Source: an uncultured Alphaproteobacteria bacterium
Lineage (GTDB): Bacteria; Pseudomonadota; Alphaproteobacteria; HIMB59; GCA-002718135
Assembly: GCA_902607435.1 (NCBI GenBank)
Contig: CACLJX010000005.1
Coordinates: forward strand, 38,847 to 102,846
Reading direction: 5' to 3'
Length of the DNA: 64,000 nt
The position numbers and the translations under genes were made by a program. The notes below the pieces were generated by a model, which saw only the letters and a list, made by a program, of their open reading frames with translations, had not been told where the DNA came from and made no database searches. Shown piece after piece: positions 27,629-36,674 of the stretch (the first letter of the stretch is position 1; each line of letters begins with the position of its first letter).

Positions 27629-30345
27629 CCTGTGTTTTTCATTGCAGCAGATATTCCAGCAATTGTTACAAACATAGCATCCATTAATTTTTCTCTTTTT
27701 TTACTTTTCAAATTTTTTTCCTTAAGTTTTCGCATTATGTCAGCTTGTAGTAAATTAAGTATTTCAGCATAGGTATTTCTAATCATAATAGATTTTCTAA
27801 ATTCTTTACGTTGGTTTAAAATATGTTTTGGAATTAATTTTTTATTTAAATAAATTAAAGAAGATAATTGTTTTCTAATTTTATTACCTACTTTTTTTAA
27901 ATTTTTATCTGCTAAACATTCCTCATAAAACAAAATTACACGTTGATCTGTTTTTGTTAATACCATATCTAACATATCCATCATTTCATAAAAAAAAGGC
28001 CAATGATTCAACATATCTTTCAAAATATTTCTATTATTGCCCTTTGATGCAAGTTCTAAAGCTTCAAGGGTTCCTAACCAAGCAGGCAAAACAAGACGTA
28101 TTTGGGTCCAAGCAAAAACCCATGGAATAGCTCTTAGATTCTTAATTTCTTGTGATTGCCTTCGTTTCGTTGGTCTTGAACCAATATATAATTGTTCAAT
28201 AATTTTTTGTGGTGTTATATTTTTAAAATACCTTAAAAAATTTTGATCTTTTGTTAAATGTTGACGATATGCTATACTCGCTACTTCACACATTTCATTC
28301 ATCAAATTATTCCAATTTTTTTTTGGTTTAATGGGCGGTAGTAAAGTAGCTTCCAAAACTGATCCGATATAAGTACCTAAACTATATTCTGCCAATGATT
28401 CAGATCCAAATTTTTGTTGGATTACTTCTCCTTGTTCTGTCACACGAGTTCTTCCATTAACTGTACCTGGAGGTTGTGACAATAGTGCTGCATAAACAGG
28501 TCCACCTCCACGACCAACAGAACCTCCGCGACCATGAAACAGAGTTAATTGTACTTTTTTTTGATTCGAAATATATCGCAATTTATCTTGTGCACAATAT
28601 TGAGCCCAACTAGCTGCAAACTTTCCTGCATCTTTGCTTGAGTCAGAATAACCAATCATTATCTCTTGGTTGAATTCAAAACATTTTAAGTACCAAGAAA
28701 TATCATATAATTGTTCTATTATATAATGAGAATTTTGAAGATCAGATAAAGTTTCAAATAAAGGAACAACACGTAAATATGATTTTACTCCAGCTTCTTT
28801 TTGAAGAACCATTACAGCTAAAATATCTGACACATTAGATGCCATAGATATTATATATGCTCCTAAACATTCTTTAGGTAAGCTTGCAATCATTTGGAAA
28901 GTAGTCCATACCTCTTTCTCCTCATTATTAAGTCTTATGTTTTGAGGAATTAAAGGTCGTTTTGATTGAAATTCTTTTGAAAGAAATTTTATTTTCTTTT
29001 CTTCTGACCAAGTTTCATAATTCCCTAAACCCAATTTATTACAAACATTTTTTAATAGTTTTTGATGTCTAATAGATTCTTGACGAATATCTAATTTTGC
29101 AAGATTTAAACCAAAAGTATATGTTCTTCGAAGTAGATCTAAAACAGAACCATTGGCAATAACATCGCATTTAACTGAACACAGTGACTCATGAACCAAT
29201 AATAAAGGATCTATAACCTCATTAATTGATTGTACAATTAAAGATTGGTTTACAGGTTTTTTTTCATTCAAAGATAGTTCAATTTCTTTTTGAGTGACTT
29301 TCATTTTATTTCTTATTGGTCTTAAAAAAACTCTATAAGGTTCTCTGCTTTTTCCCACAAGATCCCTGATTTTTTTTGAACAGTCATGCATAGAAAGACT
29401 TTGTATTAAATTAGTTAATTCTTTTTCATACAAATTAGCTGCTTCCCATCTTGATAATAAAATTACTTCTTCAGTAGTTTTAGCAGTTACATATGGATTT
29501 CCATCTCGATCACCGCCCATCCATGAACTAAAAGTAATTGGGGAACAGTTAATTGGTAAACGTTTCCCTGTATGAGATTGCACCACATTGTCAAATCGTG
29601 AACATAATTTAGGTATTGCATTCCACAAACTATCCTCAATAACTGCCAATCCCCATTTTGCTTCCTCTACTGGGGAAGGTCTGGATCTTTTTATTTCATC
29701 TGTTTTCCATATAGATGTAATTTCTTCATGTAGATTTTGTTCTAATAAGCTTTCTTCACGACTAATATTTTGTTTTGTAAAAATTCTTAAATTATTGAAT
29801 TGATTCAAAATAGTATTAACATTTGCATACTTTTGTATAAGTGTACGCCTCTTAACTTCAGTTGGGTGTGCTGTTAAAACCAAATCGATATTTAATTTTT
29901 GTGCTGTTTGATAAAAATTTTTTTTAGAAATAGAATTATTTTTTAATAGATTTATTATTGCTTCTTCTAGTACAACAACTTCATTTGTACCCTGACTTTT
30001 GCGTATATTGTGATCATGTATCATATGAACACTGTAAAGCGACTCTGCTAGGTTAGAAAAATTTAAAAATTTACTAAAAGATCGTGCTATAATTAAAGAC
30101 TCTTGAGCTGTTAAATTAGATATTTGATATTTTAATTTATTGAAGGATTGACTGATTTTTTGTATATTTCTCTTACCTCTGCTTTCCTTGGATAAAACTC
30201 GAATTTTTTCAATTTTATTAAAAAAAGAATTCCCTTCCTGTTCTTTAATGACAAGTCCTAGTATTTTACCTAACAAATGTACAATTTTGGATAGTTTTAA
30301 TTCTGGTATTATTGAATAATTATTCTTTTTTTTCATAACATCCAT
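27625..30345 (-). CDS. ppc: Phosphoenolpyruvate carboxylase
   Basis: Carboxylates PEP with bicarbonate to oxaloacetate. The 906-residue protein carries the catalytic LTAHPTEVKRR (His near residue 155), MGGDRDGNPYVT, the GYSDSSKDAG motif, the FHGRGGSVGRGGGP loop, and the typical C-terminal ending NTG. It is the last gene of a minus-strand set mcl-mtkA-mtkB-aminotransferase-ppc, the same functional group as the serine cycle of methylotrophs, so it likely supplies the C4 acid that is activated to malyl-CoA as well as serving anaplerosis. Start could be ATG 30345 or the ATG 9 bases later. Confidence 0.96.
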   Translation of the reverse strand: MDVMKKKNNYSIIPELKLSKIVHLLGKILGLVIKEQEGNSFFNKIEKIRVLSKESRGKRNIQKISQSFNKLKYQISNLTAQESLIIARSFSKFLNFSNLAESLYSVHMIHDHNIRKSQGTNEVVVLEEAIINLLKNNSISKKNFYQTAQKLNIDLVLTAHPTEVKRRTLIQKYANVNTILNQFNNLRIFTKQNISREESLLEQNLHEEITSIWKTDEIKRSRPSPVEEAKWGLAVIEDSLWNAIPKLCSRFDNVVQSHTGKRLPINCSPITFSSWMGGDRDGNPYVTAKTTEEVILLSRWEAANLYEKELTNLIQSLSMHDCSKKIRDLVGKSREPYRVFLRPIRNKMKVTQKEIELSLNEKKPVNQSLIVQSINEVIDPLLLVHESLCSVKCDVIANGSVLDLLRRTYTFGLNLAKLDIRQESIRHQKLLKNVCNKLGLGNYETWSEEKKIKFLSKEFQSKRPLIPQNIRLNNEEKEVWTTFQMIASLPKECLGAYIISMASNVSDILAVMVLQKEAGVKSYLRVVPLFETLSDLQNSHYIIEQLYDISWYLKCFEFNQEIMIGYSDSSKDAGKFAASWAQYCAQDKLRYISNQKKVQLTLFHGRGGSVGRGGGPVYAALLSQPPGTVNGRTRVTEQGEVIQQKFGSESLAEYSLGTYIGSVLEATLLPPIKPKKNWNNLMNEMCEVASIAYRQHLTKDQNFLRYFKNITPQKIIEQLYIGSRPTKRRQSQEIKNLRAIPWVFAWTQIRLVLPAWLGTLEALELASKGNNRNILKDMLNHWPFFYEMMDMLDMVLTKTDQRVILFYEECLADKNLKKVGNKIRKQLSSLIYLNKKLIPKHILNQRKEFRKSIMIRNTYAEILNLLQADIMRKLKEKNLKSKKREKLMDAMFVTIAGISAAMKNTG

Positions 30346-30398
30346 TACTTAACATTTTCGAGTTAGTTAACAAAATTATTAAGAAAGTTATCTATATA

Positions 30399-31586
30399 TT
30401 AAGCCACTTTAATTGCCTTCAAATTATTTTGTTGTAATTTTATTTCATTATAAGCCCATTCAATCCAAGGCAAAAGGCGTCTAATGTTATCCGGTTCTAC
30501 AGTACCTCCACCCCACACTCGAAAAGAAGGGGGGGCTTTTGGGTATCCGCTAATGTCATTGGCTACGTTTTCATCTGCAAGCATTGATGTAATTTTACTT
30601 ATTAATTTTCTTTGATTATTTTCTTCTAGTTCATTAAACCATTCATCTTTAATTTGAAATGTAATACCAGTGTTGGATCGGGTTTCTTCATTTGGATTCA
30701 TAAATTCGATCCACGAAATTCTATCAATCCATTGTGAAATATAACCAAGTGATTTGTTAGAACGATTAAATAATTCTTTTAATCCTCCTATTCTATCAAC
30801 CCAACCAAGCGTGTCTAATACATCTTCAACACAGAGCATAGATGGAGTGTTAATTGTATTACCTTCAAAAATACCTTTAATTAGTTTTTTATTATTAGCC
30901 AGTCTAAACGCTTTTGGTATGGGCCATGAAGGTTGATGTGTTTCAAGTCTTTGAACTGCTCGTGGTGATAAGGCTAGCATACCATGAGCAGCCTCTCCTC
31001 CTAATACTTTTTGCCATGACCAGGTTAAAACATCACATTTTTTATAATCGATCGGCATCGCAAAAATAGCAGAAGTTGCATCACAAATAGTCAAACCTTC
31101 CCTGTTATCAGGAATCCAATCACCATTAGGAACCTTCACACCAGAAGTTGTGCCATTCCAAGTGAAAATCACATCATTGGTGAAATTAATTTTAGATAGA
31201 TCGGGCAGTTCTCCATAATCAGATACATATACATTGAGATTCTTAATTTTTAATTGTTCTACAACATCTACTACCCAATCTTTTCCAAAATTCTCCCAAG
31301 CCAGAACATCAACACCCCTTTGACCTAATAAATTCCACAAAGAAGCTTCTAAAGCTCCCGTATCTGAACCAGGCATAATACCTAGAAGATAATTTTCTGG
31401 CATACCTAATATATTTTTTGACTTATCAATAATTTTTCTTAATCTTGATTTGCATTCAATTGATCTATGTGATCGACCTAACAATGCTGATTCTAAATTT
31501 GATAAAGACCAATTAGGTCTTTTAGTTGTAGGTCCACTAGAAAAATTTGGATTACTGGGTTTTAAATTAGGTTTGTTTATTATCAT
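30399..31586 (-). CDS. serC: SerC-type class V aminotransferase (phosphoserine aminotransferase variant)
   Basis: PLP-dependent class V aminotransferase, 395 residues, of the alphaproteobacterial/Methanosarcina SerC variant. N-terminal NFSSGPTTKRPNW, GIMPGSDTGALEAS, the CDATSAIF region and the PLP lysine in TWSWQKVLGGEAAHG are visible. In serine biosynthesis it converts 3-phosphohydroxypyruvate plus glutamate to phosphoserine. Here it is located inside the malyl-CoA/serine-cycle operon, 11 bases after mtkB and 53 before ppc, where other organisms carry serine-glyoxylate aminotransferase. It could feed serine/glycine interconversion in the cycle; that role is inference. Confidence 0.8.
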   Translation of the reverse strand: MIINKPNLKPSNPNFSSGPTTKRPNWSLSNLESALLGRSHRSIECKSRLRKIIDKSKNILGMPENYLLGIMPGSDTGALEASLWNLLGQRGVDVLAWENFGKDWVVDVVEQLKIKNLNVYVSDYGELPDLSKINFTNDVIFTWNGTTSGVKVPNGDWIPDNREGLTICDATSAIFAMPIDYKKCDVLTWSWQKVLGGEAAHGMLALSPRAVQRLETHQPSWPIPKAFRLANNKKLIKGIFEGNTINTPSMLCVEDVLDTLGWVDRIGGLKELFNRSNKSLGYISQWIDRISWIEFMNPNEETRSNTGITFQIKDEWFNELEENNQRKLISKITSMLADENVANDISGYPKAPPSFRVWGGGTVEPDNIRRLLPWIEWAYNEIKLQQNNLKAIKVA

Positions 31587-31597
31587 AATTTGTATTT

Positions 31598-32485
31598 TTA
31601 CCTTCCTTTTAATATTGATTTTACAGTTTCACCCATAACAGATGGATTTTTTGAAATTGTTACTCCACTTTCTTGTAAGAGCTCTACTTTCTCTACTGCA
31701 CTTTCGCCATAAGCAGAAACAATAGCACCAGCGTGACCCATCACCCTTCCTTTAGGGGCTGTTAATCCTGCTATGTATGCTATAACTGGTTTTGTCATAT
31801 TTTCTTTAGCAAATTTACCAGCTTCTACTTCTTGTGGACCTCCAATCTCACCAATCATCAGTATTGCTTTTGTTTGTTCATCTTGTTCAAATTTTTCCAA
31901 AATATCTTTAAATGAACTTCCATTAATTGGATCCCCTCCAATACCAACACTTGTTGAAATTCCAATATTAAGATTTTTCATTTGTTGAGCTGCCTCATAT
32001 CCAAGTGTACCTGAACGTCCAACAACTCCAATCTCTCCTTGCAAATATATATGGCCTGGCATAATTCCCAACAATGCTTTTCCTGGACTAATTACACCTG
32101 CACAATTAGGTCCAATTAAAGTCATTTTTTCTTTTCTAGAATAACGTCTCATGTAACGTTTAACTTTAATCATGTCATGAGATGGAATACCGTCAGTAAT
32201 TGCAACACAAATCTTAATTCCTGCATCTGCTGCTTCCATTGTAGAGTCTGCTGCAAAAGCAGGAGGAACAAATACAATAGAAGCTGTAGCACCTGTTTCT
32301 TTCACAGCTTCTTTTACAGTATTAAAGACAGGCAATTCCAAATGTGTTTGACCACCTTTACCAGGTGTTACTCCTCCAACTATTTTTGAGCCATATTTGA
32401 TCATTTCTGAAGTATGAAAAGATCCAATTTTCCCCGTAAAACCTTGTACTATGATTTTTGTTTTATCATCAATTAGCACAGACAT
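31598..32485 (-). CDS. mtkB: Malate thiokinase (malate-CoA ligase) alpha subunit
   Basis: CoA-binding subunit of an ADP-forming ligase, 295 residues. Motifs: the QGFTGKIGSFH CoA loop, VGGVTPGKGG, PNCAGVISPGKALLGIMPGH with the phosphohistidine region, and GHAGAIVSAYG (active-site His). Several stretches fit MtkB of Methylobacterium (for example the RYSRKEK context and IMPGHIYL) better than SucD in my recollection, and the operon holds malyl-CoA lyase and PEP carboxylase. The enzyme would form malyl-CoA from malate, CoA and ATP. Succinyl-CoA synthetase is the alternative. Confidence 0.85.
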   Translation of the reverse strand: MSVLIDDKTKIIVQGFTGKIGSFHTSEMIKYGSKIVGGVTPGKGGQTHLELPVFNTVKEAVKETGATASIVFVPPAFAADSTMEAADAGIKICVAITDGIPSHDMIKVKRYMRRYSRKEKMTLIGPNCAGVISPGKALLGIMPGHIYLQGEIGVVGRSGTLGYEAAQQMKNLNIGISTSVGIGGDPINGSSFKDILEKFEQDEQTKAILMIGEIGGPQEVEAGKFAKENMTKPVIAYIAGLTAPKGRVMGHAGAIVSAYGESAVEKVELLQESGVTISKNPSVMGETVKSILKGR

Positions 32486-32486
32486 A

Positions 32487-33659
32487 CTATATTCCTAACT
32501 TTTTTAATGCTTTGACTGCTTTGTTAGCAGCATCTTCTAATGTTGTGGCTTCGACATAATTTATTTTACTTTCTTTTAAAATTTTATTGCCTTCTTCCAC
32601 ATTGGTACCTGCTAAACGAATAATAAGAGGCATATCAATTTTAATTTTTTGTAGAGCAAGTACTATCCCTTCTGCAACCCAATCACATCTATTTATGCCT
32701 GCAAAAATATTAACCAAAATGACTTTCACTTTTTTATCAGAAGAAATTAATTTAAATGCTTTCACAATTTTCTCTGGTGTAGCTCCTCCTCCAACATCTA
32801 AAAAATTAGCAGGCTCACCCCCAGCTAGCTTAATCATGTCCATAGAAGCCATCGCTAATCCTGCGCCGTTAATTATGTTACCAATATTTCCTTCAAGACC
32901 AACGTAATTAAGGCCTCTATCAGCTGCATATAGTTCATTTTCATTTTCTTGTGACTTATCTCTTAATTCAGAAACCGTACTTCTCCGAAAGAGTGCATTA
33001 TTATCAAAACTCATCTTACAATCGAGAGCAAATATATGATCACCTTTTGATACAACCAAAGGATTTATCTCTACCATTGTTGCGTCTAATTCTCTAAATG
33101 CGCGGTAGCATCCTACAATCACTTCAGCCATTCTAGAAATGAGATTAAAATCCATCCCTAGACCAAAAGCAATTTCTCTTGCCTGAAATTCTTGCATACC
33201 TACAGCAACTTCTATTTTTGATCTTATAATAGTTTCTGGTTTTTCTTTCGAGATTTCTTCAACGCTCATTCCACCTGCTGTTGAAGCAACAACCATGATA
33301 CTTTCAGATGCTCTGTCAAAGACCAATCCTAGGTATAATTCTTTTTTAATATTGGTTACTTCTTCAATATAAACTCTATTGACGATTTTACCTTCAGAAC
33401 CAGTTTGATTTGTAACTAATTTTTTTCCAAGAAGCTTATCAGTGGCTTGGGCAACTTCTAATTCATTTTTGCAGAGTATAATTCCTCCAGCTTTGCCACG
33501 AGCACCAGAATGGATTTGTGCTTTAACAACCCATTTAGAGCCTCCAATTTCACGCGCTTTAAATTCTGCATTTTCAGGACTATAAGCAATACCGCCCCGA
33601 GGAATCCTTATGCCAAAATCTGAGAGTATCTTTTTTGCTTGATATTCATGAATATCCAT
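32487..33659 (-). CDS. mtkA: Malate thiokinase (malate-CoA ligase) beta subunit
   Basis: ATP-grasp subunit paired with mtkB, 390 residues. It starts MDIHEYQAKKILSDFG, with the nucleotide-binding KAQIHSGARGKAGGI, EINPLVV, the SFDNNALFRR motif, and the GGGATPEKIVKAFKLI and VNIFAGINRCDWVAEG core. The SFDNNALFRR and NRCDWVAEG text corresponds to MtkA of methylotrophs, whereas SucC usually has other residues there. It abuts mtkB by one base and overlaps the malyl-CoA lyase gene by one base. Its neighbours give the malate-activating function. Confidence 0.85.
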   Translation of the reverse strand: MDIHEYQAKKILSDFGIRIPRGGIAYSPENAEFKAREIGGSKWVVKAQIHSGARGKAGGIILCKNELEVAQATDKLLGKKLVTNQTGSEGKIVNRVYIEEVTNIKKELYLGLVFDRASESIMVVASTAGGMSVEEISKEKPETIIRSKIEVAVGMQEFQAREIAFGLGMDFNLISRMAEVIVGCYRAFRELDATMVEINPLVVSKGDHIFALDCKMSFDNNALFRRSTVSELRDKSQENENELYAADRGLNYVGLEGNIGNIINGAGLAMASMDMIKLAGGEPANFLDVGGGATPEKIVKAFKLISSDKKVKVILVNIFAGINRCDWVAEGIVLALQKIKIDMPLIIRLAGTNVEEGNKILKESKINYVEATTLEDAANKAVKALKKLGI

Positions 33660-34600
33660 TATTTTTTACTTTCAATTAAAGAATTTATATTTACGATATT
33701 TTCTGCCATTCGTGCGGATGCGGCATCAATCATTCTTCCATCTAATTGAGCTGCTCCCTTACCTTCATTTGCCGCCTTCTCAAGTTGTTCAATAATTCTT
33801 TTTGCTTTATCAACTTCTTCCTTTGGTGGAGAAAATACATTGTTTGCTAAATCTATTTGAGAAGGATGTATTGCCCATTTACCTTCAAAGCCAATTGCTG
33901 CCGCTCTTTTTGCAGAAGCAATATATGATTCTGGATCTTTTATATCTCCAAAAGGGCCATCTATTGCTCTTAATCCATAAGCTCTACAAGTCATTACTAA
34001 TTGTGATAAACCATGATGCCATTGGTCACCTGGATAATCAGGATTTAGTCCACCTATAATAACAGTGCGAGCTCTTAAGCTAGCTGCGTAATCTGCTACA
34101 CCAAAATGAAGAGCTTCTAATCGTTTACTAGAAGTAGCTATTTCTTTAATATTAGACATGCCCAATGCAGTTTCTATTAAACATTCTAAACCAATTTTTT
34201 TTTTTAATTTTTTATGTGTTTCAATTTGAGTTAACAAACAGTCTACCATGTAAACATCACTACCTGTTCCGACTTTTGGAACTAAGATTGTATCAACCTT
34301 ATCGCCTACTTTTTCTATTATATCGATAACATCACTGTACATATAATGTGTATCAAGACTATTGATTCTAACAGAAATGGTTTTTCCTTTTTCTTTCCAA
34401 TTTATATCACTGAGAGCTTGCATGACATTTTTTCGAGCAGATATTTTATCATTTGGTGATACTGCGTCCTCTAGATCTAGAAAAATATAGTCTGCATTAG
34501 AATTCAAAGCTTTGTTAAACATTTGAGGTGAAGATCCAGGTACTGCCAATTCACTTCTATGCAGACGTGTTTTTCTAGGTTGATAATATAAATGACTCAT
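33659..34600 (-). CDS. mcl: Malyl-CoA lyase (HpcH/HpaI aldolase family)
   Basis: Cleaves malyl-CoA to acetyl-CoA and glyoxylate in the serine cycle. The 313-residue protein is of the CitE/HpcH family: RLHRSELAVPGSSPQMFNKA, FLDLEDAVSP (metal/substrate site), SVRINSLDTHYMY, LECLIETALGMSN, LHFGVADYAAS and GFEGKWAIHPSQIDLAN. The RSELAVPGS start and GPFGDIKDPE resemble methylotroph malyl-CoA lyases. It leads the operon mcl-mtkA-mtkB-serC-ppc; a cluster of palindromes and TTGTAAAT repeats lies upstream (34698-34746). Confidence 0.88.
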   Translation of the reverse strand: MSHLYYQPRKTRLHRSELAVPGSSPQMFNKALNSNADYIFLDLEDAVSPNDKISARKNVMQALSDINWKEKGKTISVRINSLDTHYMYSDVIDIIEKVGDKVDTILVPKVGTGSDVYMVDCLLTQIETHKKLKKKIGLECLIETALGMSNIKEIATSSKRLEALHFGVADYAASLRARTVIIGGLNPDYPGDQWHHGLSQLVMTCRAYGLRAIDGPFGDIKDPESYIASAKRAAAIGFEGKWAIHPSQIDLANNVFSPPKEEVDKAKRIIEQLEKAANEGKGAAQLDGRMIDAASARMAENIVNINSLIESKK

Positions 34601-34697
34601 AACTTTGAACCACTTACCACTGAGTAGATAAATATGATAAGTTTTGTTTCAGAAGCTGTAATAAATTAAAAAATATATAGGAAATTCAAGGTAAATT

Positions 34698-34746
34698 TTG
34701 TAAATTACAATATTAATAATATTGTAATTTTGTAAATATTGTAAAT
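34698..34746. promoter_or_regulatory. Palindrome and TTGTAAAT repeat array upstream of mcl
   Basis: A perfect 13-bp inverted repeat (AAATTACAATATT, spacer AAT, AATATTGTAATTT; 34702-34730) is embedded in three direct TTGTAAAT copies (starts 34698, 34730, 34739) and one TTGTAATT (34722). It sits 98-146 bases upstream of mcl and just downstream of the EamA gene stop at 34778. It could be an operator array for the serine-cycle operon or, less likely, an A/T-only hairpin terminator for the EamA gene. Confidence 0.45.
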
Positions 34747-34777
34747 AAATATTTAGGAAAAATAAGCAAATATAAAA

Positions 34778-35644
34778 TTAATTTATTTTTTTGTCTTTTA
34801 ATTCAAACAATGTATGAGCGAAAATTACTAGCACTATAAAGATTCCTCCAATAATTGTTTTAGTTGATGGTTGTTCATGAACAACAAGCCATACCCAAAT
34901 AGGACCTAAAGCAGTTTCTAACACAAAGAATAATTCTACTTCATGGGCAGGAATATATCTTGGAGCTAATGTTATAAAACTAAGAGGGATAAACACGCAA
35001 AAGATACCCATTATGATTATAAAGAGAATATCACTTCCTTCTATATGAAAAGATTGAACAAAAAAAATAACAATCAAAATAATAAAAAATTTAGCTAACA
35101 ATAAAGATGGTAAAAAATTGACTAATTTAGCATAACGAATTACTACAGCACTTGCACCAATAAATATTGCTGTTGCTAATCCGAATAAATCTCCATAAAT
35201 TCTCTTTTCTTCATAAGAATCATAAAAAATAAATAATATAAAAACAAAACATGTGGTCATTGTTATCCATGTTCTTTTATTTGGATGTTCGCGTAAAAAA
35301 ATTGAACTCATTATCGCAGCCATAAATGGAGCTAAGCTCAACATGATCAAGGTATTTGCAACATTAGTGTTCTCGAGTGAAATAACAAACGTTATATTAC
35401 CTAATGCCATTAAAATAGCATTTAATACACCAGCAAAACCAATAACATAACAAGCATGAATAAAATTTTTTTTATAAAAAAATAATAGTGTAATCAATAA
35501 ACATACAAAAGGGATTAAACCTCTGTAAAAAATTAATTCCCAAGAGTTTACTGTTATTAATCTTACCAATAATGAATCAGGAGTAATCAATAATACTCCA
35601 AATAAAGCTAGTCCAATTCCTTTTTGTTTCTCAGTTAATTGCAT
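34778..35644 (-). CDS. EamA/DMT family permease
   Basis: Integral membrane transporter of the drug/metabolite (EamA) superfamily with about ten helices in two repeats, 288 residues from the ATG at 35644 (MQLTEKQKGIGLALFG). The opening GVLLITPDSLLVRL and the FYRGL segment occur in nearly the same form in the divergent neighbour at 35802, so the two are paralogues. Family members export amino acids, nucleobases or similar metabolites; this one's substrate is unknown. The frame is open for about 30 codons further upstream; that segment resembles an EamA C-terminus (see finding). Confidence 0.85.
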   Translation of the reverse strand: MQLTEKQKGIGLALFGVLLITPDSLLVRLITVNSWELIFYRGLIPFVCLLITLLFFYKKNFIHACYVIGFAGVLNAILMALGNITFVISLENTNVANTLIMLSLAPFMAAIMSSIFLREHPNKRTWITMTTCFVFILFIFYDSYEEKRIYGDLFGLATAIFIGASAVVIRYAKLVNFLPSLLLAKFFIILIVIFFVQSFHIEGSDILFIIIMGIFCVFIPLSFITLAPRYIPAHEVELFFVLETALGPIWVWLVVHEQPSTKTIIGGIFIVLVIFAHTLFELKDKKIN

Positions 35645-35801
35645 AAGTTTTATTAGCGAACTGATGGTTCCGTCATTCTTTTTTCTATTTGTTGTTTCTC
35701 TAATAGAAATATAGAGACCACTTAATACAATAATTATCAAATTTAAATAAGTGATAAAAAAAGTTTATTACTATCATTCATCTGATAGATAGATATTATA
35801 A

Positions 35802-36674
35802 ATGCAAATGTCTAATCGAAACAAAGGGTTGTTAATGTCACTTATTGGTGTTTTTATTCTGAGCCCAGATAGTTTATTAATTCGTCTAGCTGATCTTAAT
35901 GACTTGTCTTTAATATTTTATAGAGGTGCTCTACCACCTATAACCATTATTCTTTTCTTAATAATTTATTACAAGGGAAATATAGCTAAATCTTTTCTTC
36001 TCATGGGAAAAGCAGGAATTATCTATGCTCTATTGCATTCTGTGATGTTTATTACTTTCGTTTATTCAATACAACACACAGCTGTTGCCAATACTTTAGT
36101 CATCATAGCTTCTGCTCCTATTTTTACAGCAATTCTTTCTGTTATTTTTTTAAAAGAGAATCCAAAACCGTTAACATGGGTAATAATTTTTTTTGCATTA
36201 ATAAGTATTGTTATTATTGGTTGGGGAAGTTTTATAACAAGCGGATTTACAGGAGATGTGCTTGCAATAATTACTGGCATTGCAATGGCTGCGGGCGCTA
36301 TAGTGGTTAGATATTATAAAAATCTTGATTTAGTTCCCGCTTGCGTAATTGGATGCTTATTAACAGCACTATATGCACTTCCTTTTTCTCCTGAATTAAC
36401 AATTAATTTTTCACAAATAATTTATTTATCTCTTATGTGTTTTGTTGTTTTGCCTATCCCTTTTATTATTCTTACAATAGCTCCTAGGTTAATTCCAGCT
36501 CCAGAAGTGACGCTTATTTTTTTGCTTGAAAGTATTTTAGGAACTTTATGGGTATGGATAATTATAAATGAACAACCCCCATTAAATACTTTGATTGGCG
36601 GCATTATGTTACTATGTTCTGTTTTTCTCTTTGTTTTTATAACAGCAAAAGAAGAATATAATGCTAACGTATAA
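35802..36674 (+). CDS. EamA/DMT family permease (paralogue of neighbour)
   Basis: A 290-residue ten-helix EamA transporter. It begins MQMSNRNKGLLMSLIGVFILSPDSLLIRL and repeats the FYRGAL segment, closely like the permease encoded from 35644 in the opposite direction. Helices in both repeats are well formed, and the second repeat contains the glutamate/proline motif PAPEVTLIFLLES. A local divergent duplication explains the pair. The last 11 bases overlap the end of the third permease gene on the other strand. Substrate is unknown. Confidence 0.85.
   Translation: MQMSNRNKGLLMSLIGVFILSPDSLLIRLADLNDLSLIFYRGALPPITIILFLIIYYKGNIAKSFLLMGKAGIIYALLHSVMFITFVYSIQHTAVANTLVIIASAPIFTAILSVIFLKENPKPLTWVIIFFALISIVIIGWGSFITSGFTGDVLAIITGIAMAAGAIVVRYYKNLDLVPACVIGCLLTALYALPFSPELTINFSQIIYLSLMCFVVLPIPFIILTIAPRLIPAPEVTLIFLLESILGTLWVWIIINEQPPLNTLIGGIMLLCSVFLFVFITAKEEYNANV

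Noticed and set aside
31598..33659. Succinyl-CoA synthetase sucCD
   Set aside because: Motifs SFDNNALFRR and NRCDWVAEG and the mcl/ppc neighbours fit malate thiokinase better; kept as an alternative only.
33802..34059. 85-residue frame antisense to mcl
   Set aside because: Shadow of the malyl-CoA lyase gene; no motifs.
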